From assembly GCF_000285515.1 (NCBI RefSeq), contig NZ_HE610957.1:161238-225237 (forward strand): 64,000 bases of DNA, given 5' to 3'. Under the pieces are notes generated by a model that was given only the letters and a program-made list of their open reading frames with translations, had not been told where the DNA came from and did no database searches. Each line of letters begins with the position of its first letter. Position 1 is the stretch's first letter. A program made the position numbers and the translations under genes. The stretch comes from Paenibacillus senegalensis JC66. GTDB taxonomy: Bacteria > Bacillota > Bacilli > Paenibacillales > NBRC-103111. Shown one piece after another: positions 16,957 through 25,012 of this stretch.

Positions 16957-17895
16957 TTAATTAAACACCATTTTAACAAAATCAATAAGTCGGGATCTTA
17001 ATGCGTCCCCCTGCTCTCCCCTATGGTACATATCTGTTCCGTGATAACCGCTCTCATCCACAATTAGCTCTTTATCCGCTGCCCCGGATGCTTGATATAA
17101 TTTGCGCACTTCTTTTTCAATGGAGCCACCATAATCACCAGGCGAAAAAACAAACAAGGATGGCGCTTCAATCTTTTCGACACTTGGAATGGCATCCAGG
17201 GGCCCGCATTGTGCAGGAGAAGAAAGAATAATGAGCCCCTCAATAGGCAGGTCTTGACGAACGCCTGCAATAATTGCTGTGCTGCCGCCGCATGATGCTC
17301 CCGCCAAAAACAATCTTTGCGCACCCAACCGTTTGAGTTCGCTTAAGGCTGCATCTGCATCACGATCGATATTCTGATTATCCTCTGGAAAATCTTGCGA
17401 GGCCCCGTGATTACGATATTCAGGAATAACGACCAGATATCCGCTGTCAGCCAGTTCAATTCCCATGTCAAGAAAGGAGCAAATGCTATAGCCTTGCTCG
17501 TGTGCAAGCAGGACTCCTTGATCTCCGCTGCCAAGCACAAGCGCCGACAGATACACCCCATCACTGGTTGTCAATGTAGTTGCTTTATCGTGCAGCTCAT
17601 CAGGAACACAGCTATTCACAAGATGCCCGTGAGAAGACTTCACCGTGCTATCCGGCCAGGCAGGATCATACTCGACTGGCGGGTTTTCAACCGGCGGGTT
17701 TGTTGGTATGTTCGCCGCTTCGGCTGCTGATTCTTCATTAACAGCGTCTTTGATGGAGTCAGTATGTTGAGGCTGATTGGATATAGAATGATCTTCATTT
17801 GGAGATACAGGCATTTTTGTATTGCACCCTGTAATGATTACTAGCAAAATGAGCCATACAACTGCCATTCGTGTTCCTTTCAAAGATGCGTCCAT
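16957..17895 (-). CDS. Lipoprotein alpha/beta hydrolase (dienelactone-hydrolase-like)
   Basis: A 312-residue secreted lipoprotein with a signal peptide ending IITGC, followed by a Pro- and Asn-rich linker of about 70 residues. The hydrolase domain has a nucleophile elbow GASCGGST, an acid in FSPGDYGG and a His in ESGYHGTDMYH, together a plausible Ser-Asp-His triad. Such proteins hydrolyse esters or lactones at the cell surface; the substrate is unknown. GGAGG stands 12 bases before the ATG at 17895. An alternative ATG at 17868 follows AAAGGA at 6 bases and would give a more compact signal peptide, so either start is possible. Confidence 0.8.
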   Translation of the reverse strand: MDASLKGTRMAVVWLILLVIITGCNTKMPVSPNEDHSISNQPQHTDSIKDAVNEESAAEAANIPTNPPVENPPVEYDPAWPDSTVKSSHGHLVNSCVPDELHDKATTLTTSDGVYLSALVLGSGDQGVLLAHEQGYSICSFLDMGIELADSGYLVVIPEYRNHGASQDFPEDNQNIDRDADAALSELKRLGAQRLFLAGASCGGSTAIIAGVRQDLPIEGLIILSSPAQCGPLDAIPSVEKIEAPSLFVFSPGDYGGSIEKEVRKLYQASGAADKELIVDESGYHGTDMYHRGEQGDALRSRLIDFVKMVFN

Positions 17896-17980
17896 TGATT
17901 TTCTATACCTCCAACTTATATTGGAAATGAATTTCTTTACTATCGTTTAATCATTCTATCTCATCAAGCTGCAAATAGTA

Positions 17981-18047
17981 AAACCCCGGCTGCTCTTCTT
18001 CCTTGCAATTTCTGTCCATGGAAGAGAGCATCCGGGCTGGTTTTTAT
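17981..18047 (-). terminator. Terminator downstream of cassette B
   Basis: The arms CCGGCTGCTCTTCTTCC (17985-18002) and GGAAGAGAGCATCCGG (18020-18035) form a long, slightly bulged stem. On the minus strand GGGGTTTTAC follows, and on the plus strand GGTTTTTA. It ends the cassette B transcript and could also act on the plus strand. Confidence 0.75.
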
Positions 18048-18105
18048 CGTAATCCAGGCATACTTGTTCTTGTCTGCTATGTAAATGCCAAAATGCCTGT
18101 CAGCT

Positions 18106-19395
18106 CTACTCGTTTAAATAGGTGGTCACTTTGTTTTGGATCAGCTTAGCTGCTTCTTCAGCAGTTTTTTGTTCACTAAAGAAGGCCATCGATTCTTCTC
18201 CAACAATAAAAATTACCTTACCATCCGCTTCCGAATAATTATCCGCTGTATGAATGAACTCTTCGAACATGGAGAATTCCTCATCTGACACTTTAGGCGC
18301 TTTCCCGTCTGGCGTTTTGTACGTTCCGCTTCCTATTTGTTCTTGAATGTCGGTCAGCTGCTTCTTATTCACAGATTTCAGCAGTGAGAATCCTTGTCTC
18401 TCTTGAATAGATTGCCCTTCTTCGGATAGCATGAAAGAAATAAACTTCCATGCCTCCTCCTTCACTGGGGATTTGGCTTGAATAGCGAATTGGGATGAAA
18501 GAACAATCCTCGTTCCGCCGTTTTGTTCCGGTTTTTGCAGCAGCTTCGGATTGGAAAAGTATAAATGCAGATCATTGATAAAGTCTGCCGGCGATCTCAG
18601 AACGGTAGAATAGAACATTTGCTTGCCTAGATCCGCCGCTTCGGAAGTCATGACTTGATTATCGTACATGTCTTTTATTTGCTGCATCGCATCTACGAAA
18701 AGGGGCGTGTCGAACATTGCCTTTTTCGCCGCGGTATCAACAAACTCAGCGTACCGGTCCACTATCATTTCCTGTATGCGAAAATCAGGCGCTTCCCCCG
18801 CCATCGCATATCGGCGTTCCGCGCCGCTTGCTCCCAGCTCCTTAGCAATATGCTCGAACTCCTTCCAAGTCCAATTCTGGTCATCGATACTCGTGTTCTC
18901 AAGGAGATCTCCATCACCGACAAACGCCCGCAGGTTGAATCCGAAAGGCATGGCATGCAGACTGCCATTTGACTTTATCGCATCCAATATGTTCGTTTGC
19001 AAATCGCTATGATTTAGCGTCTCGTCTTGTTCCATGAGCTCTTTCATATCCAGGAGAAGGTTTTTATTCACATAATCTTTGATAGGCAAACCGCTTATTT
19101 CAAAGATATCCGGGCCTTTGCCCGATAAAATTTCTGTATTTATCGTATTTTGATATTGTTCATAATCTTCAATAACCCTAATTTGCAAATCAATGTCCGG
19201 ATACTTGTCCTCAAACTTTCTTTCTACTGTGTCGTAAAAGGGGCTCTCTTGCTGGACAGACAATGTAACGACCGTTTTCCCCTCTTGATTCACCGGACGT
19301 TCCGCGTTTTCCGGTTGCTTACCGTCCCCGGAATTACATGCTGTCATAAACATGATGAAAATCCCCATAGTCAACATAGACTGCCACTTTTTCAT
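18106..19395 (-). CDS. Extracellular solute-binding lipoprotein, CUT1 family (cassette B)
   Basis: A 429-residue lipoprotein whose signal peptide ends FMTAC. Family 1 binding-protein features include LSGKGPDIFEISGLP, QNWTWKEFEHIAKELG and SPVKEEAWKFISFMLSEEG. The C-terminal end EEAAKLIQNKVTTYLNE is almost the same as that of the cassette A protein. The ATG at 19395 follows AGGAGGG; an upstream in-frame start at 19416 lacks a site. It is the last gene of cassette B, whereas the cassette A counterpart is first, so the cassettes differ by gene order as well as sequence. It lacks the Asp/Thr-rich linker of the cassette A protein. Confidence 0.9.
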   Translation of the reverse strand: MKKWQSMLTMGIFIMFMTACNSGDGKQPENAERPVNQEGKTVVTLSVQQESPFYDTVERKFEDKYPDIDLQIRVIEDYEQYQNTINTEILSGKGPDIFEISGLPIKDYVNKNLLLDMKELMEQDETLNHSDLQTNILDAIKSNGSLHAMPFGFNLRAFVGDGDLLENTSIDDQNWTWKEFEHIAKELGASGAERRYAMAGEAPDFRIQEMIVDRYAEFVDTAAKKAMFDTPLFVDAMQQIKDMYDNQVMTSEAADLGKQMFYSTVLRSPADFINDLHLYFSNPKLLQKPEQNGGTRIVLSSQFAIQAKSPVKEEAWKFISFMLSEEGQSIQERQGFSLLKSVNKKQLTDIQEQIGSGTYKTPDGKAPKVSDEEFSMFEEFIHTADNYSEADGKVIFIVGEESMAFFSEQKTAEEAAKLIQNKVTTYLNE

Positions 19396-19435
19396 GAAAT
19401 GAATCCCTCCTGTCATTTTTCAAATCCTTGCTGCC

Positions 19436-20596
19436 TTATTGCAGGCGTACGTGGTTGCCATCCTGCAAAGGCTCACCGCTCTCCACAATCAAAAGATCGC
19501 CCTCATAGAGGCTGTCGGCCTGAATCAGTATTTCGTTGTCATTCCTTTCAATGGGCTGAATGCGTACTTTACGGGCGACGAAAACATTGCCCAGCGCTCC
19601 TCTCTGTTCTTCCATCATATAGACGAACAGACCGCCCTGGTCGCGATGAATCGCCTCATTCGAAACAACCAGTCCTTCCTGGCGGGAGCGACTCTCGATA
19701 CTGATCGATGCTTGCTCACCTCCTTTCAGTTCAGAATCAACGACCTTGATGCGAATCACCTTCTGAGAAATCATTTGAGCTTGGCCCGCTGCTTCTCCAG
19801 CATCGGAAGAGCTCCCGGTTCTCGGCTCGGCATCCGTCATTTCGGTAATGGTGCCTTCGATAATGCGGGTCTGCTGTTCCTGACCCGTCTTGACCTCGAC
19901 CTCAACTACCGCTCCGATGGCTATACCCAACTGGGTCAACCGTGCAGAATCCACGGGAATATCCAAGCTGTATCCGAGGCTGTCGTTGGCGATCCAAACA
20001 TCCGGTTCTCCCAGTGACACTAACCCTTCAATCGCACTCAGTTTTTTTATGATGCCGTCGAACGGAGCGATCAGTTCCTTTCCGCTTGTCAGACGGTCTC
20101 TCAGCTCGTCAATATTTCGCTCCTGTGTGTCCAGGTCAAGCTTTAGCGATTCAATCGCGCGCCGTGCACTCCGAATATCGAACTCGTCCCCTGCCTTTTC
20201 TGACTGGATGAACTGATCCTGAAGATTTTGCAGCTCAATGTTCATCTTTTTCAAGCTGGTGATCTCATTCTCCAATTCCCGTTCGGCCGTTGTGCTGTCA
20301 TACTCGATTAGCTTCTGCCCTTTTTCCACACGATCTCCTTCGTTTACGAGAATGTTGGTAACCTCCCAGCCAGCAGGGTTCAGTAATCTCGTTTCGGCAA
20401 CTGGCTGCAGCATGCCGCTGCCTTCGATCGTAAATAAAAGACTTCCGCTAACTAGCGGTTCCGTTCTCACTTTTGGCAAGGTCAGGGATCGGAAGGTATT
20501 GCTAAAAAACGTAAGAAACAGCAACAAGCTCATAAAAACAATAAAGACGATTTGAATGGTACGTTTGCGATCAACCGGTTCGTTTCCTAACTCCAT
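19436..20596 (-). CDS. HlyD-like membrane fusion protein (cassette B)
   Basis: A 386-residue MFP, the same length as that of cassette A. An N-terminal membrane anchor (about 13-33) leads to the lipoyl-like half GWEVTNILVNEGDRVEKGQK. A helical hairpin (about 95-165) and the second half IAPFDGIIKKLSAIEG follow, then a beta-barrel and a C-terminal region with GALGNVFVARKVRI. GAGGAGG precedes the ATG. The gene lies between the MalG-type permease and the binding-protein gene with short gaps. In Gram-positive bacteria MFPs usually accompany MacB-like exporters; the repeated link with importer permeases is the notable feature here. Confidence 0.88.
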   Translation of the reverse strand: MELGNEPVDRKRTIQIVFIVFMSLLLFLTFFSNTFRSLTLPKVRTEPLVSGSLLFTIEGSGMLQPVAETRLLNPAGWEVTNILVNEGDRVEKGQKLIEYDSTTAERELENEITSLKKMNIELQNLQDQFIQSEKAGDEFDIRSARRAIESLKLDLDTQERNIDELRDRLTSGKELIAPFDGIIKKLSAIEGLVSLGEPDVWIANDSLGYSLDIPVDSARLTQLGIAIGAVVEVEVKTGQEQQTRIIEGTITEMTDAEPRTGSSSDAGEAAGQAQMISQKVIRIKVVDSELKGGEQASISIESRSRQEGLVVSNEAIHRDQGGLFVYMMEEQRGALGNVFVARKVRIQPIERNDNEILIQADSLYEGDLLIVESGEPLQDGNHVRLQ

Positions 20597-20632
20597 AGCA
20601 GCTCTTTCTCCTCCTCAACACTTTCTCAAAAA

Positions 20633-21508
20633 TTATCCCTTGATGCCGGACAATTGAACGCCTTTAATGAAATAGGTTTCTGCATACAGGAATAACAGTA
20701 CCATGGGAGTCATATAGAGCACGGATGCAGCGAAAGCTATCCCCGGCTCATCATTTATCCTGGATAAATACACGGAAAGCGGCTGTTTGAACGGATCATT
20801 CAGAAAAATCAGCGGCTGCTCCACCATATTCCAATAATCGACAAACAAAAGAACAATAAGCGAAGCAAGACCTGCCTTCACCATGGGAAATATGATCGTA
20901 AAGAAAATCCGCAATTGACCGGCCCCATCCATCTTTGCCGCTTCTATGTAGGCATACGGAATATGCAGCATGAACTGTCGAAGCATAAATACACCGAAGG
21001 CCGAGAAAATGCCGGGCCATATAATGGCATGCGGACTATTCAGCAGTCCCAGCTGATCTGCCATAATGTAATTCGGCACGAGTGTGACCTGAAACGGCAT
21101 AAGCATCGTAATGACATAGACGAGAAACCAACGATCCCGGCCGCGAAATTGCAGCTTGGAGAAGGCGTACGCAGCAAATGCCGATACTAAGGTTTGTCCA
21201 ACGATGATCGGTACGACCAGGAATACTGAATTCCAGAACATCATCAAATATCTAGGGCTGCCCACCAGCACTTTGCCATACTGCTCCAGGGTTACTTGAT
21301 CCGGCAGCAATTTTACATTCGCAAACAGGTTTTTTCTCCCGGCAGCCGGCTCATTCATCTGCCCGAGAGGGCCATAGTTTATATCGATTTCCTGTGCTGT
21401 CGTGAACGAATTAGTGAACGTAATCACAATCGGAAATAAGAATATAAGTGCAATCATGCCCATGACGGCCGTGAGCGCCATTTTTTGTAACAATTCGGAA
21501 ATTCGCAA
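20633..21508 (-). CDS. ABC importer permease, MalG type (cassette B)
   Basis: A 291-residue permease with six predicted membrane segments and the EAA loop YIEAAKMDGAGQLRIFFTI. It starts with TTG at 21508 after GAGGTG, 12 bases beyond the stop of the MalF-type gene. It shares the long first external loop with the cassette A protein (TAQEIDINYGPLGQM) and long identical stretches such as FWNSVF and LLFVDYWNMVEQPLIFL. The two are clear paralogues. Confidence 0.9.
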   Translation of the reverse strand: MRISELLQKMALTAVMGMIALIFLFPIVITFTNSFTTAQEIDINYGPLGQMNEPAAGRKNLFANVKLLPDQVTLEQYGKVLVGSPRYLMMFWNSVFLVVPIIVGQTLVSAFAAYAFSKLQFRGRDRWFLVYVITMLMPFQVTLVPNYIMADQLGLLNSPHAIIWPGIFSAFGVFMLRQFMLHIPYAYIEAAKMDGAGQLRIFFTIIFPMVKAGLASLIVLLFVDYWNMVEQPLIFLNDPFKQPLSVYLSRINDEPGIAFAASVLYMTPMVLLFLYAETYFIKGVQLSGIKG

Positions 21509-21520
21509 TAGTTTTCACCT

Positions 21521-22438
21521 CTATTCCATGAACTGCCGATACCAGCGCTCAAGCGCAAACAATCCTATGACGATTAGAAGAATACAGCCGACCATCAAGA
21601 CTGCCGCTGCTGTCAGCTTCTGAATATCCAACGATGTAAACATGTTGTTCATATAGTGCTGCAGCATGTATATGCTGTCATGAGGATAATCGCCTGCGAT
21701 CAAATACGTTTCCCGGAATACTTTAAACGAGTTCATGATCGACAAAATGATGACAAAAAACATCGTGGGCAGGAGATAAACAAGGGTGATGCCGGTAAAC
21801 TGCTGCAAACGGCCTGCCCCTTCCATTTGGGCGGTTTCATAATAGTCCTTCGGGATTTGCTGCAATCCCGCCAGGAATAAAATGACGTTATAGCCGATGT
21901 TCTTCCATAAATAAACGACAATGATGACATATCGGGCCATTTCGGTATTCATCCAGTCCATGCGTTCGACTCCGAAGCCGTTCAGCCAAGCGTTTACAGA
22001 TCCGTTCCAATCGAACATCATCTGCCAGACGAACACAATGGAGGCGACGGGAACGACAAGCGGCAGCACATAAGCAGTCCGCAGCCATTTGCGCAACATG
22101 AGATTCGAATTCAGCAGCAAAGCAAGACCTAACGATAGTGCGAGATTGAGCGGAACGCTAACTGCACTAAAATAAAACGTATTAAAGGCCGCCTTACGGA
22201 AGGATCCGCTCGCAAGCAATTCATGGTAATTGTCTAATCCAACAAAATGCCGATCTATCGCACTGTTCACAAAAGAATAGAACACTCCCATGGCAAACGG
22301 AATCAGGTAGAACAGCGCGAATCCGGCAGCGCTCGGCGCGAGAAATAGCCAGGCAGCCGCCGCATCCCTGCGCATCCATTTCTTTACCTTCATTGCAATG
22401 TCAAACCTTACGCCATAACTCAAGAGCCTTTTCATCAT
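21521..22438 (-). CDS. ABC importer permease, MalF type (cassette B)
   Basis: A 305-residue permease with a hydrophilic N-terminal tail, six membrane segments and the EAA loop DYYETAQMEGAGRLQQFTGI. The ATG at 22438 follows GGAGGA at 8 bases and overlaps, by the ATGA of a stop-start pair, the stop codon of a 32-codon ORF just upstream. A much longer in-frame reading from 22525 has no ribosome binding site and is rejected. As in cassette A, no ATPase gene is present. Confidence 0.88.
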   Translation of the reverse strand: MMKRLLSYGVRFDIAMKVKKWMRRDAAAAWLFLAPSAAGFALFYLIPFAMGVFYSFVNSAIDRHFVGLDNYHELLASGSFRKAAFNTFYFSAVSVPLNLALSLGLALLLNSNLMLRKWLRTAYVLPLVVPVASIVFVWQMMFDWNGSVNAWLNGFGVERMDWMNTEMARYVIIVVYLWKNIGYNVILFLAGLQQIPKDYYETAQMEGAGRLQQFTGITLVYLLPTMFFVIILSIMNSFKVFRETYLIAGDYPHDSIYMLQHYMNNMFTSLDIQKLTAAAVLMVGCILLIVIGLFALERWYRQFME

Positions 22439-22533
22439 TTTCGGCTTCCTCCAACATGCTCCATTCGCGAACCTGGCAAAGAACAACCCCCTCTGCCGTA
22501 CCGGCAGCAATACACAAAAACCCACTTATTCAT
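22435..22533 (-). CDS. Putative 32-residue leader peptide coupled to the cassette B malF gene
   Basis: A short ORF in the leader of cassette B. Its ATG (22533-22531) stands 9 bases after GGAGG (plus-strand CCTCC 22543-22547). Its TGA (22437-22435) overlaps the malF ATG as ATGA. The peptide begins MNKWVFVYCC and contains a CCRYGRGGC segment. The good ribosome binding site and the exact stop-start overlap suggest translational coupling. Whether the peptide has a role of its own, for example as a sensing leader, is not known. Confidence 0.5.
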   Translation of the reverse strand: MNKWVFVYCCRYGRGGCSLPGSRMEHVGGSRK

Positions 22534-22557
22534 TTTCAGATTCCTCCATCTATCGAC

Positions 22558-22620
22558 ATCTTAAGAATAAGGAGGACTGTTTAAAGAATAAGTGGGGTAA
22601 AAATAAAATTTTTATTAAAT
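22558..22620 (-). promoter_or_regulatory. Promoter/operator element of cassette B, shared with vanY
   Basis: The 50 bases 22571-22620 align without gaps to 26230-26279 upstream of vanY, with about 39 of 50 positions identical. The distal 23 bases differ at only one position. On the minus strand the element reads ATTTAATAAAAATTTTA, a T-rich stretch, CCC, and a TTTAAA; a weak -10 (TTAAGAT, 22564-22558) follows. No good -35 is seen, which fits an activator-dependent promoter. The likely activator is the VanR-like regulator encoded just upstream. Confidence 0.7.
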
Positions 22621-22634
22621 AATCGGCATTCTAA

Positions 22635-23744
22635 TTATCCTTGTGCTTCTGGTGCGCTGACCTGCGGAAGACGGACTTCAAATAGCGTACGAACGGGGTC
22701 GCTTTGCGCCGAGATCGTACCCTGATGCTGTTCCACAATATTTTTGGCAATAAACAGGCCAATGCCGGAGCTGCCTTCACGCCCAGTGCGCGCTTTATCG
22801 ACTGTGTAAAACATATCGAAGATATACGGCAGCTCCTCCGGGGGAATGCTATGACCGTAATTAATCACTTGAACTGCTGCATTCTCCGCTTCTACTGTGC
22901 AATGAATATCTATATACTGGCCATCCTTGCCATAACGGATAGCGTTCGTAAGGAGATTCTCAAATACGCGCGCCAATAATTCACCGTCGCCCCAAATCGT
23001 CACATGCGGAGTTACATGCAAACGGGTTGTCAGGTTACTTCTTTCTAAAGCAGGATATAATTCCTCGTTTAATTGGATGAGAAGCTCGCTAAGATCGATC
23101 GGTTGTTTGTTCATCTTTAGCTGGCCGTAATTCATGCGGGCGATTTCGAAAAGCTCGTCAATCAGCTTCTCCAGCCGTTGCGACTTGGAAAAAGCAATGC
23201 CTGTATAGTGCTTGACCTGTTCATTCGTCAAATTATCGTCCTGAAGAATAAAGTCCAGGTAGCCCAATACGGAAGTGAGCGGCGTTCGCAAATCGTGTGC
23301 CAGATTCAACACCAATTGTTCTTTACTGTTCTCTGCAAAGTCTCCCCTCTCCAGCGCTTGCTTCAATTTTTCACTAGCCAGATTGATATCCCGCGCAATA
23401 TTTTCGAACTCATCATTAGACCGGATGTTTATTTTGCTGTTGAAGTCGCCGTTTGCCAGTTGATTGATTCCACGCGATATTTCGTGAAAATAAAGGGAAT
23501 ACCGTTTCGTGAGGAGAAAGAAAAAATAAAAGGAGAGAGGAATAAAAATAATCAAGAAAAAATTGAGGTCCCCGATTTCTCTCATGAAATAACGGATTTT
23601 AGTCGTCGGGTCTTCATACTTCGTCGTATGATAATAGAGCTGAAACACTTTAAAGATCAGAAAGGTGATCGCACCAGAACAAAGTGTGCTTAAAGCAAAC
23701 AGCTGAATCATTTTAAACCGGAAACTTCGGATCTTATTAGCCAT
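22635..23744 (-). CDS. VanS-like sensor histidine kinase
   Basis: A 369-residue sensor kinase. Two membrane segments (about 14-35 and 60-80) flank a very short external loop of about 25 residues. A HAMP-like linker (about 85-135) and a dimerisation domain with the phospho-acceptor His150 in LNLAHDLRTPLTSVLGY follow. The ATPase domain has the N-box FENLLTNAIRYG and the G-box SSGIGLFIAKNIVEQHQG. The ATG at 23744 overlaps the end of the regulator gene. With so little outside the membrane it probably senses the membrane or cell wall directly or through a partner protein. Confidence 0.88.
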   Translation of the reverse strand: MANKIRSFRFKMIQLFALSTLCSGAITFLIFKVFQLYYHTTKYEDPTTKIRYFMREIGDLNFFLIIFIPLSFYFFFLLTKRYSLYFHEISRGINQLANGDFNSKINIRSNDEFENIARDINLASEKLKQALERGDFAENSKEQLVLNLAHDLRTPLTSVLGYLDFILQDDNLTNEQVKHYTGIAFSKSQRLEKLIDELFEIARMNYGQLKMNKQPIDLSELLIQLNEELYPALERSNLTTRLHVTPHVTIWGDGELLARVFENLLTNAIRYGKDGQYIDIHCTVEAENAAVQVINYGHSIPPEELPYIFDMFYTVDKARTGREGSSGIGLFIAKNIVEQHQGTISAQSDPVRTLFEVRLPQVSAPEAQG

Positions 23745-24432
23745 TGAACGTATATCCCACTCCCCAGACGGTCTTGATCCATTTGTTCTTATGCTTGTCT
23801 TCTTCGAGCTTCTTCCGCAATGTTCGTATATGCACCATAACTGTATTGCTGCCTTCGTAGTAGGCCTCCCCCCATACATGTTCGAAAATATTTTCTGTGC
23901 TGAAGACCTTCTTCGGATGGCTGGCCAACAGGTACAAGATGTCAAATTCCTTCGGGGTTAGCTCAATCGGGTTGTTATACAAAAAAACGGTTCGTTGTTC
24001 AGGATGGATGACCAGACCGCGCGCCTCCAGAACGGCTGTGTTCGAAGCTGCCGATGGATTGAATTGCAGCGCACGGCGCAAATGCGCATTTACCCGAGCG
24101 ACCAGCTCCATCGGGTTGAACGGTTTGGTCACATAATCGTCCGCTCCTCTGACCAGTCCTGTAATTTTATCAAGATCAGTTGCTTTGGCGCTTAAAAAAA
24201 TAATGGGCAAATGGTGACTTTCCCGGATTAGCTGCGTCGCTTCGTAGCCGTTCAGATTCGGCATCATGATATCGAGAATCGCCAAATCGACAGACTGCGT
24301 CCGAATGATCTGTACGGCTGCCAGCCCGTCAGAAACTTTAATACAGCGATAGCCCTCTTTGACCAGATGCAGTTCTATCAAATCGGCAATTTCCGGTTCG
24401 TCATCCGCAATTAATATAGTGATCGATTTCAT
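23737..24432 (-). CDS. VanR-like OmpR-family response regulator
   Basis: A 231-residue regulator. The receiver domain carries the acidic pocket DDE near 10-12, the phosphorylation site Asp54 in LAILDIMMPNLNG, and a Lys in YVTKPFNPMEL. A winged helix follows, with IELTPKEFDILYLLASHPK and the recognition helix VMVHIRTLRKKLEED. GAGGTGG precedes the ATG at 24432. It is followed by the overlapping kinase gene and preceded by vanZ and vanY. It is the best candidate to bind the element shared by the vanY and cassette B promoters. Confidence 0.9.
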   Translation of the reverse strand: MKSITILIADDEPEIADLIELHLVKEGYRCIKVSDGLAAVQIIRTQSVDLAILDIMMPNLNGYEATQLIRESHHLPIIFLSAKATDLDKITGLVRGADDYVTKPFNPMELVARVNAHLRRALQFNPSAASNTAVLEARGLVIHPEQRTVFLYNNPIELTPKEFDILYLLASHPKKVFSTENIFEHVWGEAYYEGSNTVMVHIRTLRKKLEEDKHKNKWIKTVWGVGYTFNG

Positions 24433-24472
24433 AATCCACCTCAAGTAAATATGTTGATTGAACTACATCGTA

Positions 24473-25012
24473 TCAGAACTTCTTCGCCAGAACAACGGCG
24501 CGCGGAGCGCCCGGAACGGCGGCTGCCGGCGTCGTCAGCCAGCATCCCAGTCTGTAGGCGACGAAGCCGAGCATGCCTCCAACGGAATTTAAAATAAGGT
24601 CGTCCACGTCGAACGTACCGAGCGAAAATAACACTTGGGCGCTTTCCAGCCCGAAACTTACCGCCAAGGAGCGCCATAGCGTCCCCGCCAATGTCAGCTT
24701 TCCGGCATTCGCAAGGACATTAAGGTACATGCCGAACGGGACAAAGATCGCAATATTCCCGAACAGGTTCGTCAGGCTGTGTACGGTCAACGCATCAAGC
24801 GCTCTGGCAATTTCCTTCAAGGGAACCAGATTCCCAGCTTGCAGTCTGGCAACGATATATTCCGGATAAGTCACGGTTCGCAGAAGCTGCTCCCATAGAA
24901 ACGCAACATCCACCCGGCCGAACTTGAATAAAATTATTTTGAGCAGCGCGTACATGTAGAAAGCAAACAATAGCCGAACGCTCCAATGTTTCAACCGGTT
25001 TCCTGCTCTCAT
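24473..25012 (-). CDS. VanZ-family membrane protein
   Basis: A 179-residue membrane protein of the VanZ family, with about four membrane segments. Typical stretches are LVPLKEIARAL, NLFGNIAIFVPFGMYL, FGLESAQVLFSLGTFDVDDLILNSVGG. The family is linked to teicoplanin tolerance and envelope functions; its mechanism is unknown. The ATG overlaps the vanY stop codon (ATGA). The C-terminus is rich in Ala and Pro (TTPAAAVPGAPRAVV). Confidence 0.88.
   Translation of the reverse strand: MRAGNRLKHWSVRLLFAFYMYALLKIILFKFGRVDVAFLWEQLLRTVTYPEYIVARLQAGNLVPLKEIARALDALTVHSLTNLFGNIAIFVPFGMYLNVLANAGKLTLAGTLWRSLAVSFGLESAQVLFSLGTFDVDDLILNSVGGMLGFVAYRLGCWLTTPAAAVPGAPRAVVLAKKF

Noticed and set aside
22439..22525. 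Longer start for cassette B malF at 22525
   Set aside because: It has no ribosome binding site and would run through the leader ORF; the ATG at 22438 has GGAGGA at the right distance.
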